Positions 29,055-37,679 of a DNA stretch of 40,298 nt are shown piece by piece. This DNA is from Bacilli bacterium. GTDB lineage: Bacteria > Bacillota_I > Bacilli_A > RFN20 > CAG-826. The stretch spans positions 1-40,298 of the forward strand of contig JAFRPF010000001.1 in assembly GCA_017429285.1 (NCBI GenBank). Reading direction: 5' to 3'. A model generated the notes under the pieces. That model was not told where the DNA came from. It saw nothing but the letters and a program-made list of their open reading frames with translations, and searched no databases. Positions within the stretch are counted from its first letter, which is position 1. The number at the start of each line of letters is the position of its first letter. A program made the position numbers and the translations under genes.

Positions 29055-29852
29055 CTAATTATAAAAAGTTTCGGGTTTATTGTAAAAACGATTAGTAATT
29101 CTAAGTAAAAGAATTAATAGCCAAGTGTTCAATGGAACATTTATAAATAAAACGATAATCTGCGTTAATAAAATCATTGGGTAAGTGGCAAAGCCAAAAG
29201 CAAAACCTTTCATTAGTGTTCCGAACAAGACCATGACTGTTACTTCAATAACAAAACAAGAAAAGGAAATATTAATTGGACTTATAATTAAATTCCATTT
29301 TTCGCTTTTTTTATCAAAAATAATCGAAGAAACAAATAACAACGATAATAAGAGGAATAAAACGATCGGAATAACAATCTTTTGCCACAACTGCACTTCA
29401 TAAGTAGAAGAATATAATTGAAGGTTAGTATTTAAACATAAATATAAAGTGATAAAGACCAATAGTCCAATAAAAGTCGCACCTTCAATAATAAGCATCA
29501 AAGTCTTGTTTTTAATGAGCTTAAACAATAAAAACACAAAATATGAAACTAGCCCTAAAACTGCATAAATAGCTGTGATTTGAGGGAAAAACGCATTTGC
29601 TTTTGGGTCAAATATAAAATAGCCAAGAATATCAGAGGCCGCTCCAATAAATAGGCCATAAATCGGACCTAAGAATAAGGACGAGAAAATAATTAATGCC
29701 GGTCCACCTAATGAAATTCTTAAAAACGGAACAATCGGAATGTAGTTTATCGCTAATATCTTTTGCAATATGATAACAACCGCTATCAATAAACCGGAAA
29801 AAGTGATCTTTTGTATGGGAGATATTTTGACATTTAAAAGCGGTTTAAACAT
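29055..29852 (-). CDS. ECF transporter S component, probably folate (FolT-like)
   Basis: Substrate-binding membrane subunit that works with a shared ECF ATPase/T module encoded elsewhere. 265 residues, about six or seven helices, with the S-component signature PFLRISLGGPALIIFSSLFL near 42-61 and GLFIGAASDILGY near 66-78. Folate is inferred from direct overlap with folC (stop/start TAATG) and the resemblance to folate-family S components; riboflavin or another vitamin is possible. An unusual extra helical stretch lies at about 110-200. Confidence 0.78.
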   Translation of the reverse strand: MFKPLLNVKISPIQKITFSGLLIAVVIILQKILAINYIPIVPFLRISLGGPALIIFSSLFLGPIYGLFIGAASDILGYFIFDPKANAFFPQITAIYAVLGLVSYFVFLLFKLIKNKTLMLIIEGATFIGLLVFITLYLCLNTNLQLYSSTYEVQLWQKIVIPIVLFLLLSLLFVSSIIFDKKSEKWNLIISPINISFSCFVIEVTVMVLFGTLMKGFAFGFATYPMILLTQIIVLFINVPLNTWLLILLLRITNRFYNKPETFYN

Positions 29853-31075
29853 TAAAAAGTTCCTTTATCAAATAATTCTTTCATATAAGCAGCAAAAGCT
29901 AATGAACCAGTAATTAAAATCGCATCATCTGGAAATTCATTCATCTTTGCCTTTAATAGTTCTTTTGCGTCACTAAAGAAAGGATAATCACCCATGAATA
30001 AGAAATATTCATCTTCAGTTCTAGCTCTAGGATGATCAAATGTTGTTAATGATATATCATTACTAACCGCCCCTAAAGAAGAAAACATGTTGCCTAAATT
30101 CTTATCTCTAAAGCAAGCAAATATGACATGTATTGGTTTATCTTTAGTAACTAAAAATAGTTGATTTGAGCAAAGCTTCTTCATGGCTTCTGGATTATGC
30201 GCACCATCAATAATGACTAATGGTTTTTTGCTAACTACATTCATGCGACAATCCATCACTACTTTTGCTAAGCCCTCTTTAACTTTGTTAACGTCATAGT
30301 TAAATCTATCTTTTAAGACTTTAATGGCTTCTAAAGCCATAGAAGCATCAGTCACACTATAATCAGCCACTGAAGTTAATTTCACATCGTTAAATTCACC
30401 ATAATCAAAACTATATCCAGTTTCAGAATAGGTCATATTAACATAATGGCCCATATAACAAATCTTTGAATTTGTTTCTTTGCTCTTTTTAACGATAACT
30501 GTAAGAGCATCTTCTGATAAATCACCAATCAAAACCGGAACTTCATCTTTAATAATGCCAGCTTTTTGAGTGGCGATTTCGGTAATTGAATAACCGAGAT
30601 ATTCCGTATGCTCTAAAGAGATTGTAGTAATAATTGATAACACAGGAGTAAAGATGTTAGTAGCATCCACTTCTCCTCCCATACCACATTCAATAACGCT
30701 GATATCGCAGTTATTATTTTTAAAATAAATAAAAGCGATGAAAGTTTGAACCTCAAAGGCGGATAATTTATATTTATCAATTTGTTTTTTGTATTGATTA
30801 TAAATTTCTAAGAATTCTTCATCTTTGATATTATTTCCATTAATGGAAATCATCTCATTAAATTCGTGTAAAAATGGGGATTTAAACAAACCAACTTTAT
30901 ATCCATTAGCGGTATAGGCACTGGCAATATAGCAGGCTGTACTACCTTTACCATTAGTGCCAGTAATATGGATGGAAGGAACTTCATAATGGAAATTTAC
31001 CGCGCTTAAAAAATCTTCAAAGTTGCTTCTTTGATAATCACCAGTTCTAAACTGATCAAAAAATGTTTTTTCCAT
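29852..31075 (-). CDS. folC: Folylpolyglutamate synthase/dihydrofolate synthase
   Basis: Adds glutamate to folates, retaining them in the cell. 407 residues; P-loop GTNGKGST near 40-47, Mur-ligase-like central domain, IDGAHNPEAM near 290-299 in the C-terminal domain. The start overlaps the smpB stop (TAATG). Whether it also has dihydrofolate synthase activity cannot be told. Its neighbour, the ECF S component, probably supplies the folate. Confidence 0.93.
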   Translation of the reverse strand: MEKTFFDQFRTGDYQRSNFEDFLSAVNFHYEVPSIHITGTNGKGSTACYIASAYTANGYKVGLFKSPFLHEFNEMISINGNNIKDEEFLEIYNQYKKQIDKYKLSAFEVQTFIAFIYFKNNNCDISVIECGMGGEVDATNIFTPVLSIITTISLEHTEYLGYSITEIATQKAGIIKDEVPVLIGDLSEDALTVIVKKSKETNSKICYMGHYVNMTYSETGYSFDYGEFNDVKLTSVADYSVTDASMALEAIKVLKDRFNYDVNKVKEGLAKVVMDCRMNVVSKKPLVIIDGAHNPEAMKKLCSNQLFLVTKDKPIHVIFACFRDKNLGNMFSSLGAVSNDISLTTFDHPRARTEDEYFLFMGDYPFFSDAKELLKAKMNEFPDDAILITGSLAFAAYMKELFDKGTF

Positions 31076-31536
31076 TAATACTCGTCCCCCTTTCTGAGTT
31101 TTCTTTCGACATCACGTTTTTTAATCGTTTCACGTTTATCGTAATTCTTCTTACCTTTACCTAAAGCAATCTCCACTTTGCATTTACCTTTTTTAAAATA
31201 AATCTTCGTGGGCACTATTGTGAAACCACCTTTTTTGACTTGTTCTTCAAACCATCTGATCTGCTTTTTATGTAATAAAAGCTTTCTAGTTCTTAACGGA
31301 TCTTGATTAAAGATATTTCCTTGTTCATAGGGATTAATATGCATATTAATAATTTCTGCTTCTTGATTACGGATAATGATATAAGCATCACCAATAGAAC
31401 AAGAATGAACACGTAAAGATTTAATTTCTGTTCCTTTTAAGACGATTCCACATTCCATAAAGTCACTTAAAAAATAATTAAATGAGGCTTTTTTGTTTGT
31501 GGCGATGATTTTAATTCCAGTTACTTCTTTAGCCAT
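31075..31536 (-). CDS. smpB: SsrA-binding protein SmpB
   Basis: Partner of tmRNA in rescue of stalled ribosomes. 153 residues: the oligonucleotide-binding barrel with GIVLKGTEIKSLRVHSCSIG near 32-51, ITMHINPYEQG-like NMHINPYEQGN, and the basic C-terminal tail GKKNYDKRETIKKRDVERKL that enters the ribosome. Overlaps the end of the upstream membrane protein gene by 8 nt. The tmRNA gene itself is not in the window. Confidence 0.96.
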   Translation of the reverse strand: MAKEVTGIKIIATNKKASFNYFLSDFMECGIVLKGTEIKSLRVHSCSIGDAYIIIRNQEAEIINMHINPYEQGNIFNQDPLRTRKLLLHKKQIRWFEEQVKKGGFTIVPTKIYFKKGKCKVEIALGKGKKNYDKRETIKKRDVERKLRKGDEY

Positions 31537-33610
31537 AATATTGTTCTCCTTTTATGACTAATTCTTTCTGATAATTAATCATCGTGTTATTTAATTTATT
31601 AAATACTTCTTTTCCTTGTTTCGATGGGAAGAAATATAACAAAGCGTAATAACCAGTAAAGGAAATAAATGGCACAAGAACATAAATAAACATGTTCATA
31701 TAACCAAGGTTTTCCATCACTAGATATGGAATCGCTCCAAAGAGTAAGCCACCTAATATAGCAATTTTATTAATATAGAAACCACCGACAAAGGTGATAT
31801 TCGCCCACTGTTTAATGCTTCCTTTTTTAATTAATGAATAGAAGATAACTTCTAATAGAAGCATACCGGTGATAATACTTGGAATTAAATATGGAATTAA
31901 ACTCTTTAGTTTAGGATCTCTATTAAAGAAGATGAAACAGAAGCTAACCGATAATCCCATTAATATGAAGTTAAATGCAAATCTTAAAATAAAGAATAAT
32001 TTATCACTGTTTTTATAATATAAAGCGATGAGATATGGGATGAATATTAAAGCGATGCTCGAACCGATGATGATATTTAATAATAAATATCTTAACCAAT
32101 TAGAATTATAAGAAATCGGAGACATAAACATAGTTCCGGTTATAACTATGACTGACATTATAACAACAGATAAAACTTTGCCTAATGAAATGTGGTCGAA
32201 CTCTTTACCAGTTACTTCACTATTTTTGATTTCTTCCACTTTCTTATAGTGGTTAACAAATTTAGCGTCTCTAATGACTGGCATAACAAATAAACAAGTC
32301 ATAAAGATTTCTTTAACACCGGCATCAAAATATGAACTGGATTCACAAAAGTTATATACTGCACAACTTAGACCTACGAATAAATAGATGAAAACAAAAT
32401 GGAATCTCTTCTCAAGAAGTAAACGAATAGAGCAATAAATGAAATAACTCACTAAGATAAGATGAATAAGAACTCCAAATAAACCGTATTCAAATAATAT
32501 TTGTAGATATCCGTTATGAGCGGTTCTCACTCCAGGAAGATTGTTATTATGCATCGCTCCTGTAATTCCTAAGATGGTTTTTTCAGAAATCATAAAACCA
32601 TGACCGAGAAATAAATGAGTAAAGTTATCAAAGCAATATGGGAAGACGCTCTTCCAGATATCAATACGACCACTGAAAGTCATAAAATTCTTCTTTTGAA
32701 ACATCTCTGTTAAATAAGCATCTAAACCAATAAAGCCGTCCCACATATGGGTCACACCATAGAAGAAAAGAATGACTAAAGCTAATACACAAATTATCGA
32801 AAACGTTGCAAAAAAGGAATATAACCACTTCTTTTTAATAGAAAAGCGGATGACTTCTTCAAATAAATAAATGAGCAAAGCAACAATAGAAATGATGGCT
32901 GGAAGCATAGAAGCAGATGCTAAAATTCCTAATGGGAAAATGACTGCTAATAAGAAGGTATAAAATCTTGGTTTATAGTAATTTGCGATAATACAAGATA
33001 GGAAACCAATAAATAATACACCACCATAATAATTCTTATTGCCATAGAAAGAATCAATCGATGCACCTGGATCAACCGTTCCTTTAAAAATGGAGATATA
33101 AACATCTTTTTCGGTGATTAAAGAATAAATTAACGATATTAAAGCGGCGCCCACTCCCACTAAAGCCAAAAATCTTATTTTCTTAGAAAATGGAGAGTTG
33201 ATATGTAATGAAAAAAACATTGCATAAGAAAATATTAAAAATACCCATAAAGTGATTGTGGCTTTAATCTTATCGTGATTAGAGATAATAACTTCGAAAG
33301 AACCACTACCATCAGCAAATGGATATTCACCACCCTTATTTAGCCAAATCGATAATGTGAAAATACCACCGACAATAATAAAAGCGGGAAGTAAAACCCA
33401 ATCTATCTTCATCTTATTGTTCTTGTGATTAATGAAATAGAACATAAAAAGAGATGCTAGACAAGCGAAAGTTAATAAAAATAAAGTTGGATAGTCAAAA
33501 CCAGCTTTAGGATTAGGTGTTAGATGGGCAAGGTTTTCAGTTAAAAAACAAACTAAAATCATCGCTACCCAAAACCAAATATTAACAAGTGTAAACTTTA
33601 GTTTTCCCAT
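31529..33610 (-). CDS. O-antigen ligase/Wzy-like polytopic membrane protein
   Basis: 693 residues with about 15-17 hydrophobic segments. The Wzy_C motif with RTAHNGYLQILFEYGLFGVL near 345-365 and an extracytoplasmic loop before it are typical of O-antigen ligases and polysaccharide polymerases. Residues after ~460 add a second set of helices that is longer than the family norm. In a Gram-positive it would polymerise or transfer a surface glycan; the substrate is unknown. Promoter TTGTTA-17-TATAAT lies just upstream, and the gene is first in the smpB-folC operon. Confidence 0.82.
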   Translation of the reverse strand: MGKLKFTLVNIWFWVAMILVCFLTENLAHLTPNPKAGFDYPTLFLLTFACLASLFMFYFINHKNNKMKIDWVLLPAFIIVGGIFTLSIWLNKGGEYPFADGSGSFEVIISNHDKIKATITLWVFLIFSYAMFFSLHINSPFSKKIRFLALVGVGAALISLIYSLITEKDVYISIFKGTVDPGASIDSFYGNKNYYGGVLFIGFLSCIIANYYKPRFYTFLLAVIFPLGILASASMLPAIISIVALLIYLFEEVIRFSIKKKWLYSFFATFSIICVLALVILFFYGVTHMWDGFIGLDAYLTEMFQKKNFMTFSGRIDIWKSVFPYCFDNFTHLFLGHGFMISEKTILGITGAMHNNNLPGVRTAHNGYLQILFEYGLFGVLIHLILVSYFIYCSIRLLLEKRFHFVFIYLFVGLSCAVYNFCESSSYFDAGVKEIFMTCLFVMPVIRDAKFVNHYKKVEEIKNSEVTGKEFDHISLGKVLSVVIMSVIVITGTMFMSPISYNSNWLRYLLLNIIIGSSIALIFIPYLIALYYKNSDKLFFILRFAFNFILMGLSVSFCFIFFNRDPKLKSLIPYLIPSIITGMLLLEVIFYSLIKKGSIKQWANITFVGGFYINKIAILGGLLFGAIPYLVMENLGYMNMFIYVLVPFISFTGYYALLYFFPSKQGKEVFNKLNNTMINYQKELVIKGEQYYG

Positions 33611-33621
33611 AATTCTTATAC

Positions 33622-33650
33622 ATTATAATTAGTGTTAAAACTAATAACAA
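33622..33650 (-). promoter_or_regulatory. Promoter of the O-antigen ligase-like/smpB/folC operon
   Basis: TTGTTA (33645-33650), 17-bp spacer, TATAAT (33622-33627) on the minus strand. Only 11 nt separate the -10 from the ATG, so the leader would be about 4-5 nt. Confidence 0.7.
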
Positions 33651-33730
33651 GAAAGAACTTTGTTCTTGTATTTTATTAAAGAAATTGCCCAATAAAGGAA
33701 AGATATATATCTTTAAATATCAAAAAAATA

Positions 33731-33736
33731 TATAAT
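33731..33736 (+). promoter_or_regulatory. -10 element of the sirtuin gene; probable leaderless mRNA
   Basis: Consensus TATAAT followed by exactly 6 nt and the ATG at 33743. No Shine-Dalgarno. The -35 region is A/T-rich and unclear. Confidence 0.6.
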
Positions 33737-33742
33737 AATGCC

Positions 33743-34468
33743 ATGAATAAATACGATGAATTAAAAAGAATTATTGATCATTCTTCCTCAATAGTAGTTT
33801 TTACTGGAGCAGGAATATCCACTCCATCAGGCATACCAGACTTCCGTAGTGCAGATGGTATTTATAGTCAAAAAAGAAAAGATAAATACACACCTGAAGA
33901 AATAATTTCGCACACTTTCTTTATGAATAATCCCGAATTATTTTATGAATTTTATAAAGAGAAAATGTGCTATCCAAACGCTAAACCAAATGCGGCGCAT
34001 AAATATTTCGCGGATTTAGAAAAGAAAGGTAAGAACGTTACGATCGTTACCCAAAACATCGATAATCTTCACCAAGAAGCTGGCTCAAATAGAGTTTATG
34101 AGTTACATGGCTCAGTTCATAGAAATTATTGCGAGAAATGTGGAAGATTATTTGGCCTTAAATATGTGCTATCTCATAAAGGAGTACCACTTTGTGATAA
34201 ATGTGGTGACATGATTAAACCAGATGTCGTTTTATATGAAGAACCTTTAGATGAACTAACTATCAATCTTGCTATATCCGCAATTATGACTTGTGACACC
34301 TTAATTATTGTAGGTACATCCTTAACAGTCTATCCTGCTGCCGGCTTTATCCGCTATTTCCGTGGATCAAATCTAGTCGTTATCAATAAAGATGCGACAA
34401 GTTATGACAACATGTGCGACTTAGTTTTTAATGAAGATATCATCAAAGTGATAGAAAATATAAAATGA
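33743..34468 (+). CDS. cobB: NAD-dependent protein deacylase (sirtuin)
   Basis: Removes acyl groups from lysine with NAD+ as co-substrate. 241 residues. Seen: GAGIS (22-26) and GIPDFRS in the NAD-binding fold, TQNID (103-107), catalytic His122 in ELHGS, and the zinc pairs Cys130/Cys133 and Cys151/Cys154. The tail end of the fold reads VLYEE rather than the common VVFFGE. Followed by the HAD gene with a 4-nt ATGA overlap, so the two are cotranscribed. Target proteins are unknown. Confidence 0.93.
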   Translation: MNKYDELKRIIDHSSSIVVFTGAGISTPSGIPDFRSADGIYSQKRKDKYTPEEIISHTFFMNNPELFYEFYKEKMCYPNAKPNAAHKYFADLEKKGKNVTIVTQNIDNLHQEAGSNRVYELHGSVHRNYCEKCGRLFGLKYVLSHKGVPLCDKCGDMIKPDVVLYEEPLDELTINLAISAIMTCDTLIIVGTSLTVYPAAGFIRYFRGSNLVVINKDATSYDNMCDLVFNEDIIKVIENIK

Positions 34469-35121
34469 AAAAAGTCATTGTTTTTGATTTAGATGGAACA
34501 TTAATCGACACTCTAATTGATTTAAGAAATGCGGTTAATTTTTCTATGCGTTATTTTAACTACCCAGAAAGATCTTTAGAACAGGTCAGAAAAGACATCG
34601 GTAACGGTGTCGCAAAACTAGTTGAAAGGTCCATTCCTAATGGGATTTACAACAAAAATTACCAGAAATGCTTAGAAATCTTTAAAAATGAATATCGCAA
34701 AAAATATGATGTTTTTACCTTGCCATATGAGGGTATGTATGAGCAACTTTTAAAACTACAAAAAGAAGGTTATATTGTTACTGTTGCCACAAATAAGATA
34801 ATCGATGTTGCAAAAATATTATTAGACCACCACTATCCGCATATTTTCGATTTTATTCAAGGCGATGCTATAGGCGTCAAAAAGAAACCGGATGCCAATA
34901 TGATTGAAAACATAATTAAACATTACAAAGTATCAAAAGAAGAAGTTTTATATATTGGCGACACGAATGTCGATGAAGAAACAGCACTTAACGCAAATGT
35001 CGATTATATGCTTGTCACATATGGTTATAGAACGATTGAAGAAATAAAAAGAACGTGCCAATGCACGAACCTTATATATTCAACAAAAGAAATATTCGAT
35101 AAAATTAGAAAACTTTTTTAG
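34465..35121 (+). CDS. HAD-family phosphatase, phosphoglycolate phosphatase-like
   Basis: 218 residues. Motif I DLDGT (nucleophile Asp8, general acid Asp10), motif II Thr in VATNK near 107-111, Lys near 138-139 (VKKKPD), and motif IV GDTNVDEETA near 167-176. An alpha-helical cap lies between motifs I and II (type C1, PGP/Gph-like). It may dephosphorylate phosphoglycolate or another small phosphate ester; the substrate is not assigned. Start ATG overlaps the sirtuin stop. Its last 17 bp overlap the end of the convergent CarD gene. Confidence 0.88.
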   Translation: MKKVIVFDLDGTLIDTLIDLRNAVNFSMRYFNYPERSLEQVRKDIGNGVAKLVERSIPNGIYNKNYQKCLEIFKNEYRKKYDVFTLPYEGMYEQLLKLQKEGYIVTVATNKIIDVAKILLDHHYPHIFDFIQGDAIGVKKKPDANMIENIIKHYKVSKEEVLYIGDTNVDEETALNANVDYMLVTYGYRTIEEIKRTCQCTNLIYSTKEIFDKIRKLF

Positions 35122-35587
35122 CGACGAATTCGTCAATTTTATCTCTATCAATTTTATAAACGATTGATAATTCATCAAGAAGATTTTTCGCTGCAAAATT
35201 TAACATATCAAGATCAACCGGTCCATATTTAATGGAACCATCATTATGATTCTTATAGAAATCTAATTGTTTATATAAAAACATAATGTCTTCGACATTT
35301 CCGGAAGATAATCTTCTTTTTAAAGCGTCTCTTCTCTGCTTAGTGTTGGAATTAAATTCAATACCAAAGGATTTTGCTTTTTCTAATAAAGCATCCGCTT
35401 CATTAATCGTTAATAAAGGTCTAATAATAACTTCCGCTCTTTCCACAGGAACATAAACATTTTCACCTTCACCACGAATTGTTTTGGCGAGGTAATATTC
35501 TTTATCCCCCATAAAAATTCTATCAATGATGACGGCTAAGCCATCACGACAATGGACAACTTGTTCACCCTTTTTATAATCCTTCAT
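35105..35587 (-). CDS. CarD-family transcriptional regulator
   Basis: RNA-polymerase-binding factor that stabilises open promoter complexes. 161 residues; the N-terminal CarD_CdnL_TRCF (Tudor-like) domain (KKGEQVVHCRDGLAVI, then VYVPVERAEVIIRPL) binds the beta subunit, followed by a helical DNA-binding half. The frame is open upstream to 35653, but the conserved domain begins at MKDYKKGEQ and the -10 hexamer stands 6 nt before this ATG, so 35587 is chosen. Convergent with the HAD gene, with a 17-bp overlap. Confidence 0.88.
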   Translation of the reverse strand: MKDYKKGEQVVHCRDGLAVIIDRIFMGDKEYYLAKTIRGEGENVYVPVERAEVIIRPLLTINEADALLEKAKSFGIEFNSNTKQRRDALKRRLSSGNVEDIMFLYKQLDFYKNHNDGSIKYGPVDLDMLNFAAKNLLDELSIVYKIDRDKIDEFVAKKVF

Positions 35588-35593
35588 GCCTAT

Positions 35594-35623
35594 ATTATCG
35601 CATTTTTTGACCTTTTTTGTAAG
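35594..35623 (-). promoter_or_regulatory. CarD gene promoter; probable leaderless mRNA
   Basis: CTTACA (35618-35623), 18-bp spacer, GATAAT (35594-35599) on the minus strand, then 6 nt to the ATG. It fits in the 37-bp gap after the Mbeg1-like gene stop at 35625. Confidence 0.55.
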
Positions 35624-35624
35624 T

Positions 35625-36758
35625 TTAGGATTGGTTTTCTGTCTTTTTTTCAATTTGTTTCACATCATTTTTATTCTTCATCAAGAATCTTTTTGGTGAA
35701 TAAGCAGTTAGATAATATCTTCCTAATGATTTAAAAATTTCTTTTGTCTTTTCTCTTCTTTTTACCGTATAAGATTTAAACTTTTTCTTGCCGTTACTAA
35801 TAATACGAGAAGCATTAAGTAATAAATCATAAATTGTTTTTGAATCACCTAAAACGTCAAATAGCACTTCGATCGCTAAACGTTTATCTTCATCGCTTTC
35901 ATTAGTGAGCCAGTTCATCATCGCTTCTTCACTTTTTCTGGAAGAAAATGATCTAGCTCTAGTATAGGAGAAAGTCATATTATGATAATTAACCATCCAT
36001 TTAAAAGGATCGTGCCCACCTAATAGAACACCTGTTGAATATACAATCTTCGCATTAGAAGCGTGATTATAAACCACACCGATAACATCATGAGTGGTTA
36101 AATACTTTTCTAATTTATCTTTAATACGATTAAACGAATCTAATTTTTCAACATCTTCTTTTAAACCTGGACCATCAAATGTATAAGCTTTAATTAATCT
36201 TTCTTCTAATTTTTCTCCCATAAATAAGACGGCGCACATGGCTAGATAGCCACCTTTAGAATGACCACCAACATAAAATTTACCTTTAAATAAAGTAGTG
36301 GCTGTTCTTATATATTCCACTGCTAAGTCTTTACTTGGCATTGCTTCTTCATAAACCAAAGATAATGATTCTTTCCACCCCAATAAAGAAGTATCCGTGC
36401 CACGATAAGCTATATAAGCAACATGATTAGGAAGGAGTAAAGTCATCGCAAAAAATTGCTTTCTACTTTCATGATTATTTAATAATTTACAATATCCAAT
36501 TTTTACATTTTGGTAGCGTTTAGATTTCATCATCGCTTCTAATAATTTCTTATTATTTTTCGCGTCAACACTGCCATAATAAAAAGCTTTGGAATCTTTA
36601 ATCTTTAAATCTTTGATTTTAATAAAATCAGTGGAGTCGATTTCTAGATCAAAATTAATATATGAAAGTTCAGAAAATATTAAAGAATCTATCTCGTTAA
36701 AAGGTAGTTCTTTAAATTCTTTGTTACCAAAACTTTTCACATATTGGGTAATATTCAT
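35625..36758 (-). CDS. Mbeg1-like (DUF2974) lipase-fold hydrolase
   Basis: 377 residues. The nucleophile elbow GGHSKGGYLAM (about 173-183) and the YIAYRGTDTSLLGWKE block (about 110-125) match the Mbeg1-like/DUF2974 group of lipase-class-3-like proteins. Basic C-terminal ~70 residues. Substrate unknown. No Shine-Dalgarno is seen; TATAAT stands 6 nt before the ATG. It is separated from the end of the Rnf operon by only 26 nt, with no clear terminator, so readthrough is possible. Confidence 0.82.
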   Translation of the reverse strand: MNITQYVKSFGNKEFKELPFNEIDSLIFSELSYINFDLEIDSTDFIKIKDLKIKDSKAFYYGSVDAKNNKKLLEAMMKSKRYQNVKIGYCKLLNNHESRKQFFAMTLLLPNHVAYIAYRGTDTSLLGWKESLSLVYEEAMPSKDLAVEYIRTATTLFKGKFYVGGHSKGGYLAMCAVLFMGEKLEERLIKAYTFDGPGLKEDVEKLDSFNRIKDKLEKYLTTHDVIGVVYNHASNAKIVYSTGVLLGGHDPFKWMVNYHNMTFSYTRARSFSSRKSEEAMMNWLTNESDEDKRLAIEVLFDVLGDSKTIYDLLLNASRIISNGKKKFKSYTVKRREKTKEIFKSLGRYYLTAYSPKRFLMKNKNDVKQIEKKTENQS

Positions 36759-36764
36759 ACTTCT

Positions 36765-36770
36765 ATTATA
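36765..36770 (-). promoter_or_regulatory. -10 element of the Mbeg1-like gene; probable leaderless mRNA
   Basis: Consensus TATAAT on the minus strand, exactly 6 nt before the ATG at 36758. It overlaps the end of the Rnf operon gap and has no clear -35. Confidence 0.58.
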
Positions 36771-36784
36771 TGAAACTTAATATA

Positions 36785-37303
36785 TTAAAAGTTATGCTTT
36801 TCTCTAATTTTTCTAATTGCCCCAGTTTTAATGATTAATGAGGCCACTATTCCCACAAATACACCGGTAATAATCGCTGATAAAGCAATGACAGGTAAAT
36901 AATAAATGACATATCCAGTTTCTAAAAATATCATCGCAATTAATATTTGACCGATGACATGTAATAATGATCCGATAACACTTACTCCAATAATGGAGAA
37001 TTTTTTAATTAATAGATAGAAAAGAATCATAATTCCTAAGGAAAATATCGCTCCAGTTAAAGACATTAAAAATCCCATAGTAAATAAAGATCCTCTTAAT
37101 AGGCCCACCAAAAAGACTCTTAAAAAATCAACAATAATAGCTTCCACAATACCTAACTCATAAAGAGTTAATATAATAACGATGTTTGCTAAACCTAATT
37201 TAATTCCTGGTATGCCGATACTTGGAATAAAAGATTCAATAATCGCAATGACTATGGCTCCAGCTGTTAATACACCTGTTAAGGCAATCTTATAAGTATT
37301 CAT
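36785..37303 (-). CDS. Gx transporter family membrane protein (Hpre_diP_synt_I)
   Basis: 172 residues from MNTYKIALTG, five or six helices, ECF-S-component-like. The frame is open to 37366, but GGAG before the ATG at 37303 and the domain start decide the shorter form. The signature GIKLGLANIVIILTLYELG (about 33-51) is typical of the family formerly called heptaprenyl diphosphate synthase component I. Last gene of the Rnf operon, one base after the NusG_II gene. The substrate is unknown; a link to electron carriers is suggested by context. Confidence 0.85.
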   Translation of the reverse strand: MNTYKIALTGVLTAGAIVIAIIESFIPSIGIPGIKLGLANIVIILTLYELGIVEAIIVDFLRVFLVGLLRGSLFTMGFLMSLTGAIFSLGIMILFYLLIKKFSIIGVSVIGSLLHVIGQILIAMIFLETGYVIYYLPVIALSAIITGVFVGIVASLIIKTGAIRKIREKHNF

Positions 37304-37304
37304 C

Positions 37305-37679
37305 TTATATCTCCACATCAACATTACTAGCGCCTTCGATGGCGATATAAACAGCGTTATAAGCACAAATTATTGGTTTATTGGTTTCATGAACATATCC
37401 CATTTTCACACAATCTTGATGCGGGCAATTAGATTCAACTATGGCAATCGCTCCATCTTTGGTGTGAACATGTAATTCACCATTTAATCCTTTAATAAAA
37501 TAATCATGTTCTTCCTTTTTGGATAAATCGATCGTCTCCACGACATTATTTTGAACAGATATTTTAGCAATCAAATTATTGGTTTTTCTTAACGATAAAA
37601 CTAGCGCTAAAGAAACCGCTGCTACGGTAATTAAAGAAAGGATAAGTATTAAATCATTTCTTAACGTTTTCTTATTCAT
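37305..37679 (-). CDS. NusG domain II-containing membrane-anchored protein
   Basis: 124 residues: N-terminal anchor helix (about 9-30), then an extracytoplasmic NusG_II domain with NCPHQDC (Cys85, Cys90) and Cys105 in PIICAYNAVYIAI, the usual spacing for this family. Despite the name it is unrelated to transcription. It overlaps the apbE stop by one base (TGATG). Such proteins commonly accompany Gx-type membrane proteins and ApbE; a role in maturing a redox protein outside the membrane is inferred. Confidence 0.85.
   Translation of the reverse strand: MNKKTLRNDLILILSLITVAAVSLALVLSLRKTNNLIAKISVQNNVVETIDLSKKEEHDYFIKGLNGELHVHTKDGAIAIVESNCPHQDCVKMGYVHETNKPIICAYNAVYIAIEGASNVDVEI

Noticed and set aside
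35588-35653. Upstream start of the CarD gene
   Set aside because: The extra 22 residues overlap the promoter region and the conserved domain begins at the later ATG.
37304-37366. Upstream start of the Gx transporter gene
   Set aside because: It would overlap the NusG_II gene by over 60 nt; the ATG at 37303 has its own GGAG and begins the domain.
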